The translations under genes and the position numbers were made by a program. Below, piece after piece: positions 49,220-59,300 of a DNA stretch of 64,000 nt. Numbering within the stretch: position 1 is the first letter of the stretch; every line of letters starts with the position of its first letter. Below the pieces are notes generated by a model that searched no databases, was not told where the DNA came from, and worked only from the letters and a program-made list of their open reading frames with translations. Origin of the DNA: DASSBG01 sp963800395 (GTDB lineage: Bacteria; Pseudomonadota; Gammaproteobacteria; Xanthomonadales; Rhodanobacteraceae); the NCBI GenBank assembly GCA_963800395.1, contig CAWDBD010000012.1, forward strand, positions 11,003-75,002. The letters are read 5' to 3'.

Positions 49220-51532
49220 ATGAAGCGAATCGCCGCCCTGATTCTTCTTGCCTGCATGACCGCCAAGGCCCAGGCGGCCTTCGCGCCCTTTGTCGTTTCG
49301 GATATCCGAATCGACGGACTGGAGCGCATATCGGCGGGCACCGTACTGACCTACCTGACTGTCGAAAAGGGTGACACCCTGACCCAGGAGCAGGTACAGA
49401 AGGCCATTCGTGCCCTGTTCCAGACAGGGTTCTTCAAGGACATCGCCTTCGATCGCCAGGGCAATATTCTGGTCATCAAGGTGCACGAACGACCGGCCAT
49501 CTCCAAGATCAATCTGCGCGGCAACAAGGACATCAAGAGCGACGATCTGCTCAAGGGCCTCAATTCCATGGGCATGTCCGAGGGACAGACCTTCGACCGC
49601 CTGTCGCTGGATCGCATGCAGCAGGAACTCATTCGCCAGTACTACAACCGCGGCAAATACAACGTGTCGGTGGAACCGCACGTGGTCAATCTGGACCGCA
49701 ACCGCGTCTCGATCGACATCGAGATCCACGAGGGCAAGGCGGCACGTATCAAGCGTATCAATATTGTCGGCAACAAGACCTATACGGACAAGCAGATCCG
49801 TCAGGAATTCGAATCCAATACCAGCAACTGGACCTCCTGGTACAGCAAGGACGATCAGTACTCGCGGGAAAAGCTTTCCGGCGATCTTGAAAAGCTGTCC
49901 AACTATTACCTGGATCGCGGCTACGCCGACTTCAACATCGACTCCACGCAAGTCGCCATCAGCCCCGACAAGCAGTCGATGTTCATCACCGCCGATGTCG
50001 AAGAAGGCGAAAAGTACAAGGTCACGGACGTGAAATTGCTCGGCAACCTGGTACTGCCGAAGTCCAGCATCGACAAGATGGTGCTGGTCAGGAAAGGTCA
50101 GACCTTCTCGCACGCCGCGATGGAGGTCACCAAACGGGGCATCGTCGCGCTGCTGAGCAATATCGGCTACGCCTTTGCCGACGTCAAAATCATCCCGCGC
50201 CTCGACCGCAAGGATCACACGGTCGATGTCAGCTTCTATGTGAAACCCGGCCCGCGCGTTTATGTCAGGCGCATCAACTTCACCGGCAATACCAGCACGC
50301 GCGACAATGTCGCGCGGCGCGAAATGCGTCAGCTTGAAGGCGGCTGGTATTCGCAGGCCGCAGTGGACCGCTCGCGCTCGCGACTGATGCGTACCGGCTA
50401 TTTCAAGACCGTCAATATCGATACCAAGAAAGTGCCCGGCAGCGCGGATCAGGTTGACCTTCAAGTCAGCGTCGAGGAGCAGTCTGCTGGCAGCTTGCAG
50501 TTTGGCCTTGGCTATTCGCAGCTCAGTGGCGTCATCGGCACATTCTCGGTATCACAGAACAACTTCCTGGGTACCGGCAATCAGTTTGCTGCCAACATCC
50601 AGCGCAGCTCCTATCTCGAGCAGTACGGCCTGTCCTACCTCGACCCCTATCTCACTGACAGCGGGGTCAGCGTTGGCTACAACCTGCAATGGAGCCAGGT
50701 GAACCAGGGCAATGCCAACCTCGCCGACTTCCTGTACAGCAACCGCTCATTCGATACCACCTTCGGCATTCCACTGAGCGAGAACAACTCGATCAGCGCC
50801 GGCCTGGGCATCGCCAGCAATACCATCAATGTCTATCAGGGCTTTACTGCACAGCCGCTGGTCGACTACATCAATGAACTTGGCCATCGCACCGTCCATT
50901 CATGGACGGGCAGCATCGGCTGGACCCGCGATACCCGCGACCGTTACTTCCTGCCCACGCGCGGCGGATCACAGAGCCTCTCGATCCGCGCCGCGCTGCC
51001 CGGCTCCACGGTCGAGTACTACAAGCTGTTCTACAACATCAATCATTATTGGCGCCTGCCCAAGGGTTTTGTGCTTTTCGCTTCCGGCACCACCGGCTAC
51101 GGCGACACCTACGGCGCCAGCAAGAACATTGCGCTGCCGTTCTGGCAGAACTACTACGCCGGCGGCGTGGCCGACGTGCGCGGCTTCCGCGACAATACGC
51201 TCGGCCCGCGCGTTCCCACACCGGGCGGATTCCGCGATCAGCCGATCGGCGGTGCCTTCAAGGTACTTGGCAAGGCGGAGGTGTATTTCCCTATCCCGGC
51301 CTTGCAGAACAGCACCACAGCCCGAGTCGGTGCGTTCGTCGACGTGGGTAACGTGTTTCAGGATTTCAACAGCTATTCCAGCAGGGACTTGCGCGCTTCG
51401 GCAGGCCTGACCATGCAGTGGCGCGCGCCGGTCGGTCCCATCTCCATCAGCATTGCCCAGCCGCTGCGCTACAAGAATGCAGACCGCCCGTATCTGGAGC
51501 GCATCCAGTTCACCTTCGGCAGCCAATTCTGA
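49220..51532 (+). CDS. bamA: outer-membrane protein assembly factor BamA
   Basis: BamA is the Omp85 pore that inserts beta-barrel proteins into the outer membrane. The 770 residues have a signal peptide (1-19, ALILLACMTAKAQA), five POTRA domains (about 20-420; for example ISDIRIDGLERISAGTVLTY and INLRGNKDIKSDDLLKGL) and a 16-strand barrel. The family motif VRGFRDNTLGPR lies in loop 6, and the protein ends in IQFTFGSQF with the C-terminal Phe of the beta-signal. Length is close to E. coli BamA (810). Confidence 0.97.
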   Translation: MKRIAALILLACMTAKAQAAFAPFVVSDIRIDGLERISAGTVLTYLTVEKGDTLTQEQVQKAIRALFQTGFFKDIAFDRQGNILVIKVHERPAISKINLRGNKDIKSDDLLKGLNSMGMSEGQTFDRLSLDRMQQELIRQYYNRGKYNVSVEPHVVNLDRNRVSIDIEIHEGKAARIKRINIVGNKTYTDKQIRQEFESNTSNWTSWYSKDDQYSREKLSGDLEKLSNYYLDRGYADFNIDSTQVAISPDKQSMFITADVEEGEKYKVTDVKLLGNLVLPKSSIDKMVLVRKGQTFSHAAMEVTKRGIVALLSNIGYAFADVKIIPRLDRKDHTVDVSFYVKPGPRVYVRRINFTGNTSTRDNVARREMRQLEGGWYSQAAVDRSRSRLMRTGYFKTVNIDTKKVPGSADQVDLQVSVEEQSAGSLQFGLGYSQLSGVIGTFSVSQNNFLGTGNQFAANIQRSSYLEQYGLSYLDPYLTDSGVSVGYNLQWSQVNQGNANLADFLYSNRSFDTTFGIPLSENNSISAGLGIASNTINVYQGFTAQPLVDYINELGHRTVHSWTGSIGWTRDTRDRYFLPTRGGSQSLSIRAALPGSTVEYYKLFYNINHYWRLPKGFVLFASGTTGYGDTYGASKNIALPFWQNYYAGGVADVRGFRDNTLGPRVPTPGGFRDQPIGGAFKVLGKAEVYFPIPALQNSTTARVGAFVDVGNVFQDFNSYSSRDLRASAGLTMQWRAPVGPISISIAQPLRYKNADRPYLERIQFTFGSQF

Positions 51533-51697
51533 GATCGGCCCGAGACAGATCACCCGAGCCTGTCCGTGCATTCACGGACACGTTTGGTGGCGGCCGCTCA
51601 TCATGTGCCAGAAAGGACATGAAGCCAATCAGCAGATAGATTGGTAAGATGACCGGGGGCTGTCGTTTTGGCAGATCAGCACACGTGGAGCACTCGG

Positions 51698-52243
51698 GTG
51701 AAGGCAGCAACACGACAATCCATCAGTCTGCTGTTGGGCCTTCACATGCTCCTGTTGTCATCATTGGCTCTGGCCCAGGATGCGCAGCCGCGTATCGGCT
51801 ACGTCGACATGAAGCGCCTGCTGGATCAGGCACCACAGGTACAGCAGGCACATGACCGCCTGCAATCCGAGTTTGCCAGTCGCGACAAGGCGCTGAAGCA
51901 GGAGGCAGACCACCTCACTGCCCTGCGTGCATCCCTTGCCAGCGACCGCGACTCGCTGGACAGCACGCAACTGGCCGACCGGCAACAGGAAATCGACGTG
52001 CTGGCAGGTAGCGTGCGCCGAGCGCGCGAGCGCATGCAGCAGGATCTCAAGAGCCGCAGCACCCAGGAACTGGACAAGAGCTGGCAAACGATCAGCAATG
52101 CAGCTGTTGAATACGCGCGCAGCCATGGCTATGACCTGCTGCTGCCCAGCCCGGTCATCTACGCCAGCCCCAAGGTCGATATCACCGACGCCGTCTTGCA
52201 GAAACTTCGCCAGGAAGACCGTACCGGGGATTCGCAGCGATGA
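51698..52243 (+). CDS. skp: periplasmic chaperone Skp/OmpH
   Basis: Skp holds unfolded outer-membrane proteins in the periplasm for BamA. The 181 residues have a signal peptide (MKAATRQSISLLLGLHMLLLSSLALA), the strand RIGYVDMKRLLDQAPQ, a long coiled coil rich in Gln, Arg and Asp (about 45-125), and the returning strand HGYDLLLPSPVIYASPKVDI. The start is GTG 51698, preceded by GTGGAG at 7 bases; an upstream in-frame TTG (51668) would add ten residues before the basic n-region. Its stop overlaps the lpxD start. Confidence 0.9.
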   Translation: MKAATRQSISLLLGLHMLLLSSLALAQDAQPRIGYVDMKRLLDQAPQVQQAHDRLQSEFASRDKALKQEADHLTALRASLASDRDSLDSTQLADRQQEIDVLAGSVRRARERMQQDLKSRSTQELDKSWQTISNAAVEYARSHGYDLLLPSPVIYASPKVDITDAVLQKLRQEDRTGDSQR

Positions 52244-53270
52244 GCCGCACCTGGTCACTCGAGGAAATTGCGCAGCGCCTGGACCTTGAAATTCGTGGTG
52301 ACGGCAGCACGTCTATCCGGGGCGCTGCCTCGCTGGCGCGTGCGGGCCGCGGCGACATCAGCTTTCTGGCAGCGCAGCCGGCACGCCGAGTTGCTGAGCC
52401 GGTTGCCAGGCCAGCGCGGTCATCGTGCGGCCCGAGATGGCTGACCAGGTACCATGTGCCGGCATGCTTGTTGCCGATGACCCGGCGGTCGCCTTCGCCC
52501 ATGCCGCCGCACTGTTCCAGCGCCCGCTCAATCAGCCCCCGGGCATCCATCCGACAGCCGTGGTTGATCCGCAGGCGCGCATCGACAAGCAGGCCCGTAT
52601 CGGCGCCCATTGCGTTGTGGCCGACGATGTCGAAATCGGTGCCGGGGCCGTGATCGAAGCCGGCTGCCACATCGGCCCGGGCTGCCTGGTCGGGCCGGAC
52701 TGCCACCTCATGGCTCGCGTCACACTGGTCGAAAACGTGCATCTTGGTGCACGCGTTGTTGCTCATTCCGGCGCGATACTGGGCTCGGACGGCTTCGGTC
52801 TGGTGTGGGAGGATGACCATTGGCTCAAGGTACCGCAGCTTGGCCGCCTGCTGATTGGTGACGACTGCGAGATCGGCGCCAACACCTGTATCGACCGCGG
52901 CGCGCTGGATGATACCGTGCTCGAGCATGATGTGCGTCTCGACAACATGATCCATATTGCACACAACGTGCAGATCGGCGCACACACCGCCATGGCCGGG
53001 TGTGCGGCCGTCGCCGGCAGTGCCCGCATCGGTCGCTACTGCCAGATTGGGGGCGGTGCCGGCATCCTCGGCCACATAACTGTCGCCGACCGGGTTACCA
53101 TTACCGCCAGGACTCTGGTAACACACTCGATCCACGAGTCCGGAACCTGGTCTTCAGGCACGCCGCTACAGGAAAATCGCCTGTGGCGTCGCAATGCCGT
53201 CCGACTCAAACAGCTCGATGATATTGCCCGCCGCGTGGCAAAACTGGAAAAGGACACTGGTCATGACTGA
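52240..53270 (+). pseudogene. lpxD: UDP-3-O-acylglucosamine N-acyltransferase, two frameshifts near the 5' end
   Basis: LpxD adds the second acyl chain to UDP-3-O-acyl-glucosamine in lipid A synthesis. The first frame reads MSRTWSLEEIAQRLDLEIRG to ISFLAAQ, and the third frame reads VIVRPEMADQVPCAGMLVAD and the full hexapeptide beta-helix to LEKDTGHD. Between them, RHAELLSRCQASA appears only if one C (near 52378) and one T (near 52403) are removed. That gives 343 codons, the normal length. The catalytic His region HIAHNVQIGAHTAMAGCAA is intact. The gene is essential in most bacteria that make lipid A, so insertion-type base errors are the likelier cause. It overlaps skp and fabZ. Confidence 0.9.
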
Positions 53271-53730
53271 CAACACCGCCACACCGACCATGCCGGTCGA
53301 TGTGACCCGCATACTCGACATGCTGCCGCATCGCTACCCATTCCTGCTGGTGGACCGGGTACTGGAGTGCGACCCTGGAAAGAGCCTGCGTGCCATCAAG
53401 AACGTGACCATCAACGAGCCGTTTTTCCAGGGCCACTTCCCTGGCAACCCGGTCATGCCAGGCGTACTGATCATCGAGGCCATGGCCCAGGCCTCGGGTG
53501 TGCTGGTGCAGTTGTCCGCTGGCGAAAAGCAGGCCGCACCCCTTTACTACCTGGTGAAGGTGGACAAGGCACGTTTTTCCCGGACCGTGGCTCCGGGAGA
53601 TCAACTGGTCATGGAAATACACCAGAAACGCATGCTCAGGCGCATGGGCCTGTTCGAATGCCGTGCACTGGTTGATGGCGAAGAGGCCGCCAGCGCAGAG
53701 ATTCTCTGCGCCGAGCGCAGCGACGGATGA
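53263..53730 (+). CDS. fabZ: 3-hydroxyacyl-ACP dehydratase FabZ
   Basis: FabZ dehydrates 3-hydroxyacyl-ACP in fatty-acid elongation and competes with LpxA/LpxD for 3-hydroxymyristoyl-ACP. The 155 residues have MLPHRYPFLLVDRVLE with the entry motif, NEPFFQGHFPGNPVMPGVLI then IEAMAQASG containing the catalytic His (in GHFPG) and Glu, and a hotdog-fold end. ATG 53263 overlaps the lpxD stop by 8 bases; AAAAGGA is just upstream. It is placed between lpxD and lpxA, as in E. coli. Confidence 0.97.
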   Translation: MTDNTATPTMPVDVTRILDMLPHRYPFLLVDRVLECDPGKSLRAIKNVTINEPFFQGHFPGNPVMPGVLIIEAMAQASGVLVQLSAGEKQAAPLYYLVKVDKARFSRTVAPGDQLVMEIHQKRMLRRMGLFECRALVDGEEAASAEILCAERSDG

Positions 53731-54497
53731 TTCACGCCAGCGCCCATATCGATCCGAGTGCCAAGCTGGGTACCGGAGTCAGCATCGGCGCCGGCACCGT
53801 GATCGGCGCCAATGTGGAAATCGGCGACAACACCTGGATCGGCCCGCATGTCGTGATCGACGGTCCGACCCGGATTGGTCGCGAAAACCGCATCTGGCAG
53901 TTTGCGTCGCTGGGCAGCGAGCCACAAGACAAGAAGTTTCACGGCGAAGACACCGAGCTGGTCATCGGCGACCGCAACGTGATCCGCGAGTTCTGCACCT
54001 TCAGCCGTGGCACTGCCGACGGCGGCGGGCTGACACGAGTCGGCGACGACAACTGGGTCATGGCCTATGTCCACATCGCCCACGACTGCATCATCGGAAA
54101 CCACATCACCTTTGCCAACGCCGCCTCACTGGCCGGACACGTCCAGGTTGACGACCATGTTGTTTTTGGCGGTTTCACGCTGGTGCACCAGTTCTGCAAG
54201 ATCGGCAGCCATGCATTCACGTCCATGGGCTCGGTCATCAATCGCGATGTGCCGCCATTTGTCACCGTGGCCGGCAACTTTGCAAAGCCCAAGGGCATCA
54301 ACAGCGAAGGCCTGCGCCGCCGCGGCTACGACGCGGAACGCATTTCTACGATCAAGCGCGTCTACCGCGCCCTGTACCTGTCCGGCCAGCCGCTGGCCGA
54401 GGCACGTGGCAGGATTGCCGAGATGGCCGAATCATCCAACGATGCGCGCCAGTTCCTGGACTTCATTGACGCCAGCGAGCGCTCGCTGGTTCGGTGA
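53727..54497 (+). CDS. lpxA: UDP-N-acetylglucosamine O-acyltransferase
   Basis: LpxA transfers a 3-hydroxyacyl chain from ACP to UDP-GlcNAc, the first step of lipid A. The 256 residues are a left-handed beta-helix of hexapeptides (AHIDPSAKLGTGVSIGAGTV, IGANVEIGDNTWIGPHVVID). The catalytic His is in MAYVHIAHDCIIGNHITFAN, GGFTLVHQFCKIGSHAFTSM follows, and the protein ends in the C-terminal helical domain. ATG 53727 overlaps the fabZ stop (ATGA). The stop shares its A with the lpxB ATG. Confidence 0.97.
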   Translation: MIHASAHIDPSAKLGTGVSIGAGTVIGANVEIGDNTWIGPHVVIDGPTRIGRENRIWQFASLGSEPQDKKFHGEDTELVIGDRNVIREFCTFSRGTADGGGLTRVGDDNWVMAYVHIAHDCIIGNHITFANAASLAGHVQVDDHVVFGGFTLVHQFCKIGSHAFTSMGSVINRDVPPFVTVAGNFAKPKGINSEGLRRRGYDAERISTIKRVYRALYLSGQPLAEARGRIAEMAESSNDARQFLDFIDASERSLVR

Positions 54498-55756
54498 TGG
54501 GCGCGGGACTCGGGACTCGGGACTCGGGGCTCGGGAACGGCGCTTTCGGCAACGCCGCGAAATCACCACTCATAGCACTTGTCGCTGGCGAGGACTCGGG
54601 CGACGTGCTGGGTGCGGACCTGGCCGAAGCGCTCAGGCGCCGGCTGCCCGGCGTGCGTATGGTCGGCATTGGCGGGCCGCGCATGGCGGCGGCGGGTGTG
54701 GACTGCTGGCACGACATCGACGAGCTTTCGGTGATGGGGATTGCCGAAGTGCTGCGCCACCTGCCGCGGTTGCTGTGGCTGCGGCGGCGGCTGGGAAGCC
54801 GGCTGATCAGGACACGTCCCGATGCCGTGATCGGTATCGACGCCCCGGACTTCAACCTGGGGCTGGAGCGGCGTCTGAAACAGGCCGGCCTCACCACGCT
54901 GCACTATGTCAGTCCCTCGGTCTGGGCCTGGCGCGAGAAACGGGCCGAGCACATCGGTCGCAGTGCCGACCGTGTCCTGTGCCTGTTTCCGATGGAGCCG
55001 GCCATCTATGCCCGTCATGACGTTGATGCGTGCTTCGTCGGTCACCCGCTGGCCGAACGCTTCGCCCTGAATCCCGATCGGCAGGCCGCGCGCGAGCAAC
55101 TGGGCCTGTCGGCAAACGCGCCGGTTCTGGCCTTGCTGCCCGGCAGCCGCGGCAGCGAGATCGATCGATTGGGTGATGATTTCATCGATACCGCCGATCG
55201 CCTGGCATCGCAACTGCCCGGGCTTCGGGTCCTGCTCCCCGCCGCCAACCCGCGCTGTTTCAATGCCTTGCAAACGCGACTGGCAGAGCGTGCGGCGCAT
55301 GCGGCACAATCGGGAGCGAAGCCCGTGATCGAGCTCCTGAACGGCCAGGCCGACCAGACACTCCTGGCAGCAGACGTCGCCTTGCTGGCCTCGGGTACGG
55401 TTGCACTGGAAGCCATGCTTGCCAAATGCCCGATGGTGGTGGCCTACCGTATTGCGCCCCTGACCTATGGATTGATCCGCAGCCTGAAGTTGATGACCAC
55501 AAGCCTGTACTCATTGCCCAACGTGCTTGCCGGCGAGGAACTGGTACCCGAACGCATGCAGGCGGACTGTCATCCGGCGATGCTGGCTGAAACCGTGTTG
55601 TCACTGTTCAATGACGCTGGTCGCCGCCAGCACATGCGCGCCGAGTTTACCCGTCTGCACCGGGTGCTCAGGGGCGATGACGGTCAAGGCCACCCCGCTG
55701 ATCGCGCCGCCCGCGCCGTACTTGACCTGCTGCCGGAGCCATCCGGCCATGCATGA
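54497..55756 (+). CDS. lpxB: lipid-A-disaccharide synthase with heptamer-encoded N-terminus
   Basis: LpxB (GT19) joins UDP-2,3-diacylglucosamine and lipid X into the lipid A disaccharide. The core starts at PLIALVAGEDSGDVLGADLA. GVRMVGIGGPRMAAAGVD, SPSVWAWREKRAEHIGRSAD and PLTYGLIRSLKLMTTSLYSL then PNVLAGEELVPE are family blocks. Before the core lies an unusual stretch, MGAGLGTRDSGLGNGAFGNA, encoded by four heptamer repeats placed straight after the start codon. ATG 54497 is used (a GTG lies one codon earlier). A downstream start would delete the repeat but none of the usual start codons is well placed. 419 residues. Confidence 0.94.
   Translation: MGAGLGTRDSGLGNGAFGNAAKSPLIALVAGEDSGDVLGADLAEALRRRLPGVRMVGIGGPRMAAAGVDCWHDIDELSVMGIAEVLRHLPRLLWLRRRLGSRLIRTRPDAVIGIDAPDFNLGLERRLKQAGLTTLHYVSPSVWAWREKRAEHIGRSADRVLCLFPMEPAIYARHDVDACFVGHPLAERFALNPDRQAAREQLGLSANAPVLALLPGSRGSEIDRLGDDFIDTADRLASQLPGLRVLLPAANPRCFNALQTRLAERAAHAAQSGAKPVIELLNGQADQTLLAADVALLASGTVALEAMLAKCPMVVAYRIAPLTYGLIRSLKLMTTSLYSLPNVLAGEELVPERMQADCHPAMLAETVLSLFNDAGRRQHMRAEFTRLHRVLRGDDGQGHPADRAARAVLDLLPEPSGHA
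54505..54532. repeat. heptanucleotide tandem array, locus C (4 units), inside lpxB
   Basis: Three GGGACTC units and one GGGGCTC unit occupy codons 3-12 of lpxB. The peptide reads GLGTRDSGLG, the same as part of the dnaE copy. Because each unit is 7 bases, gain or loss of one unit would shift the lpxB frame. Confidence 0.97.
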
Positions 55757-56345
55757 CTCGCAGCCACTGATCGCCGGAGTCGACGAAGCCGGCCGCGGGC
55801 CACTGGCCGGCCCGCTGGCCGTCGCTGCGGTCATTCTGGACCCCGCCCGGCCCATTCCCGGCCTGGCGGACTCGAAACGACTGAGTGCCAAACGCCGCGA
55901 AAGCCTGTCGCTGCAGATTCGCGAGCGCGCGCTGGCATGGTCGCTGGTGATGGTCGAGCCAGCCGATATCGATCGTCTGAACATCCTGCAGGCCACACTG
56001 CACGGCATGCGGCAATCGCTGCGGAACCTTGCACATCGCCCCCAACTCGCCCTGATCGATGGCAACCAGCTACCCGACGACCTGCCCTGCCCGGCGCGTG
56101 CCATCGTTGGCGGCGACGCCAGCGAACAGGCCATCAGTGCGGCCTCCATCATCGCCAAGGTAGCCCGGGACACGCTGATGATGGAACTGGAACAACACTT
56201 CCCCGGCTACGGCTTTGCCCAGCACAAGGGTTACCCGACCCGCGCACATCTGCAGGCATTGTCGCGGCTCGGTCCCTGCCCGCATCACCGGCGCAGCTAC
56301 GCTCCGGTACGCCGCGCACTGGCTGAGCTGGCAAGCTCCGCATGA
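55749..56345 (+). CDS. rnhB: ribonuclease HII
   Basis: RnhB removes ribonucleotides and RNA from RNA-DNA hybrids. The 198 residues include LIAGVDEAGRGPLAGPLAVA (catalytic Asp-Glu), LADSKRLSAKRRE, ALIDGNQLP (Asp), and AASIIAKVARDTLMMELEQH with the final Asp. The C-terminal YGFAQHKGYPTRAHLQAL also fits. ATG 55749 overlaps the lpxB end by 8 bases and its stop overlaps the dnaE ATG. Confidence 0.96.
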   Translation: MHDSQPLIAGVDEAGRGPLAGPLAVAAVILDPARPIPGLADSKRLSAKRRESLSLQIRERALAWSLVMVEPADIDRLNILQATLHGMRQSLRNLAHRPQLALIDGNQLPDDLPCPARAIVGGDASEQAISAASIIAKVARDTLMMELEQHFPGYGFAQHKGYPTRAHLQALSRLGPCPHHRRSYAPVRRALAELASSA

Positions 56346-59300
56346 GCGCGACCTTCATCCACTGCCATGTGCACAGCGAATATGCGCTGGTCGACTCCAC
56401 CGTCCGCATCAAGGCCCTGATTGCCGCCTGCGTCGAGGCCGGCATGCCGGCGGTGGCCGTGACCGACGACAGCAACCTGTTTGCGCTGGTGAAGTTCTAC
56501 CGCGCCGCGCGTGCCGCGGGCATCAAGCCCCTGGCCGGCTGCGATCTGTGGTTGGCGGCGAGCCGCGACAACGAGCCGCCCAGCCGCCTGACCGTGTTGT
56601 GCCAGAACCGTGAAGGCTACCTCAACCTGTCGCGCCTGGTTTCGCGCGCGTGGCTTGACGGGCAGCAACACGGGCATGCCCTGATCCAGGCATCCTGGCT
56701 GGACGAATGCAGTACCGGCCTGATCGTGCTGGCCGGTCGCGACAGCGCCGTGGCGCGTGCCTGCCAGGAGGGCCGCCTGCCGCTGGCTCGACAACAGCTG
56801 GGCTGGCTGGCACAGCGGTTTCCGCAACGCCTCTATCTGGAAATCAGCCGCTGCGGGCGTGATGGAGAGGAGGAATGGGTGCAATCCGCCCAGTCGCTTG
56901 CCAGCGAAGCCGGACTGCCACTGCTGGCCAGCAATGACGTGCGTTTCGTACACAAGTCGGACTTCGATGCCCACGAAGCCCGCGTATGCATCCATGACGG
57001 CCGCGTACTGGCCGACCCGCGCCGTCCGCACGACTACTCGCCCGAACAGTACCTGAAGTCGCCCGCGGAAATGGCCGAGCTGTTCGCCGACCTGCCCGAG
57101 GCGCTGACCAATTCGGTGGAACTGGCCAAGCGCTGCAACCTGGTGCTCGAGTTTGGCACCTACCATCTGCCGCAATTCCCGGTGCCGGACGGGCACGACC
57201 TGGAAAGCTTCATTCGCAGCAGCGCCCGCGAAGGCCTCGAAGCCCGCCTGGCCGAACACGGCACCGCAGCCGGTCATGGGCACGAGGACTACACCGACCG
57301 CCTGGACCATGAGCTGGACGTGATCAACCAGATGGGCTTCCCCGGCTACTTCCTGATCGTGTCCGATTTCATTCGCTGGGCCAAGGGTCAGGATATTCCG
57401 GTCGGCCCGGGTCGCGGTTCGGGTGCCGGTTCGGTGGTGGCCTGGGCGCTGAAGATCACCGATGTCGACCCGCTACAGTTCAACCTGCTGTTCGAGCGCT
57501 TCCTGAATCCCGAGCGCGTGTCGATGCCCGACTTCGACATCGACTTCTGCATGGATCGCCGCGACCAGGTCATCGACTACGTAGCCGACAAGTACGGCCG
57601 CGATCACGTCAGCCAGATCATTACCTACGGCTCCATGGCCGCCAAGGCCGTACTGCGTGACTGCGGACGTGTGCTGGGCATGCCCTACGGCCAGGTCGAC
57701 CGCATTGCCAAGCTGATTCCGATGCGACCCCTGGACCTGACCCTGGCCGACGCGCTGGGCCGCTCGGAAAAATCCCGCAACGAACGCGATCGCGTCGTGA
57801 GCGAGTTCTGCGAGCTGTACGCCGACGATGAAGAAGCGCGCACACTCATCGACCTGGCGCTGAAACTGGAGGGACTGACGCGCAACGCCGGCAAGCACGC
57901 TGGCGGCGTGGTGATCGCCCCCGCCCCGCTGACCGAATTTGCGCCATTGTTCGCCGAACCCGGCGGCGGTGGCGTGGTGACACAGTACGACAAGGATGAC
58001 GTCGAAGCGGTGGGCCTGGTCAAGTTCGACTTCCTCGGTCTGCGCACGCTGACCATCATCGACTGGGCCGTCAAGGCGATCAATGCGCGGTTGGCCGGGA
58101 GCGCAACGCATGGCTCTGACGGTGGCGTGCAAGGAACAGAAATATCGGATCGGGACTCGGGACTCGGGACTCGGGACTCGTCAAGGCAAGAGCGGGTGGA
58201 AATCGACAAGATTCCGCTGGATGACGCGGCCACCTTCGAGCTGTTCAGTCAGGCGCGTACGGTGGCGGTGTTCCAGTTCGAGTCACCCGGCATGCAGCGC
58301 CTGCTCAAGGATGCGCTGCCGGACAAGTTCGAGGACCTGATCGCACTTGTCGCCCTGTACCGCCCCGGTCCGATGGACCTCATCCCGGATTTCGTGGCGC
58401 GAAAAAAGGGCGAGCAGCGAGTCGATTACCCCGACCCCCGGGTCGAGAGCATCCTGTCCGAGACCTACGGCATCATGGTCTATCAGGAGCAGGTCATGCA
58501 GATGGCGCAGATCGTCGGCGGCTATACGCTGGGCGGCGCCGACCTGCTGCGTCGTGCCATGGGCAAGAAGAAGGCAGCCGAGATGGCCCGCCATCGCGAG
58601 CTGTTCCGCGAAGGTGCCGCCGGCAACGGCCTGTCCGCGCCCCAGGCCGAGGCGATCTTCGACCTGATGGAGAAATTTGCGGGCTACGGCTTCAACAAGT
58701 CACACGCCACCGCCTACGCCCTGGTCGCGTACCAGACCGCCTGGCTCAAGGCCCACTATCCGGCCGAATTCATGGCGGCCACCTTGTCCGCCGACATGGA
58801 CAACACCGACAAGGTGGTCAGCCTGCTCAATGACGCCCGTGCCATGGGTATCGAGGTGTTGCCACCGGACGTAAACGCCTCGGCTTATGCCTTCGAGGCA
58901 CTGGCCGATGGTCGCATCCGCTACGGCTTGGGAGCCATCAAGGGCGTGGGCCGTGGTGCCTGCGAAGGCATCGTGTGCGCACGCGAAGACGGCTATCGCG
59001 ACCTGCCCGAGCTGTGCCTGCGAGTGGATACCTCCCGGCTCAACAAGCGTGTCCTCGAAGCATTGATCCAGGCCGGGGCCATGGACAGCTTCAAGGCCCA
59101 CCGCGCCGCACTGACCGCACAACTGCCCGAGGCCGTGCGCGCTGCCGAACAGGCCGGTCGGGATCGTGAAAGCGGCCAGGGTGACATCTTCGGCAGCAGC
59201 CCGGAAGTCGGCAGCGGCAGTCTCAGCGTGCCGCTACCCGAGGTGGAGCCCTGGCCACCCGAGCAACTGCTCGCTGCCGAGCGCACCAGCCTGGGGCACT

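Noticed and set aside
52425..53270. Separate short acyltransferase gene downstream of a truncated one
   Set aside because: The two pieces align end to end with LpxD and join with two base deletions; treating them as two genes is not justified.
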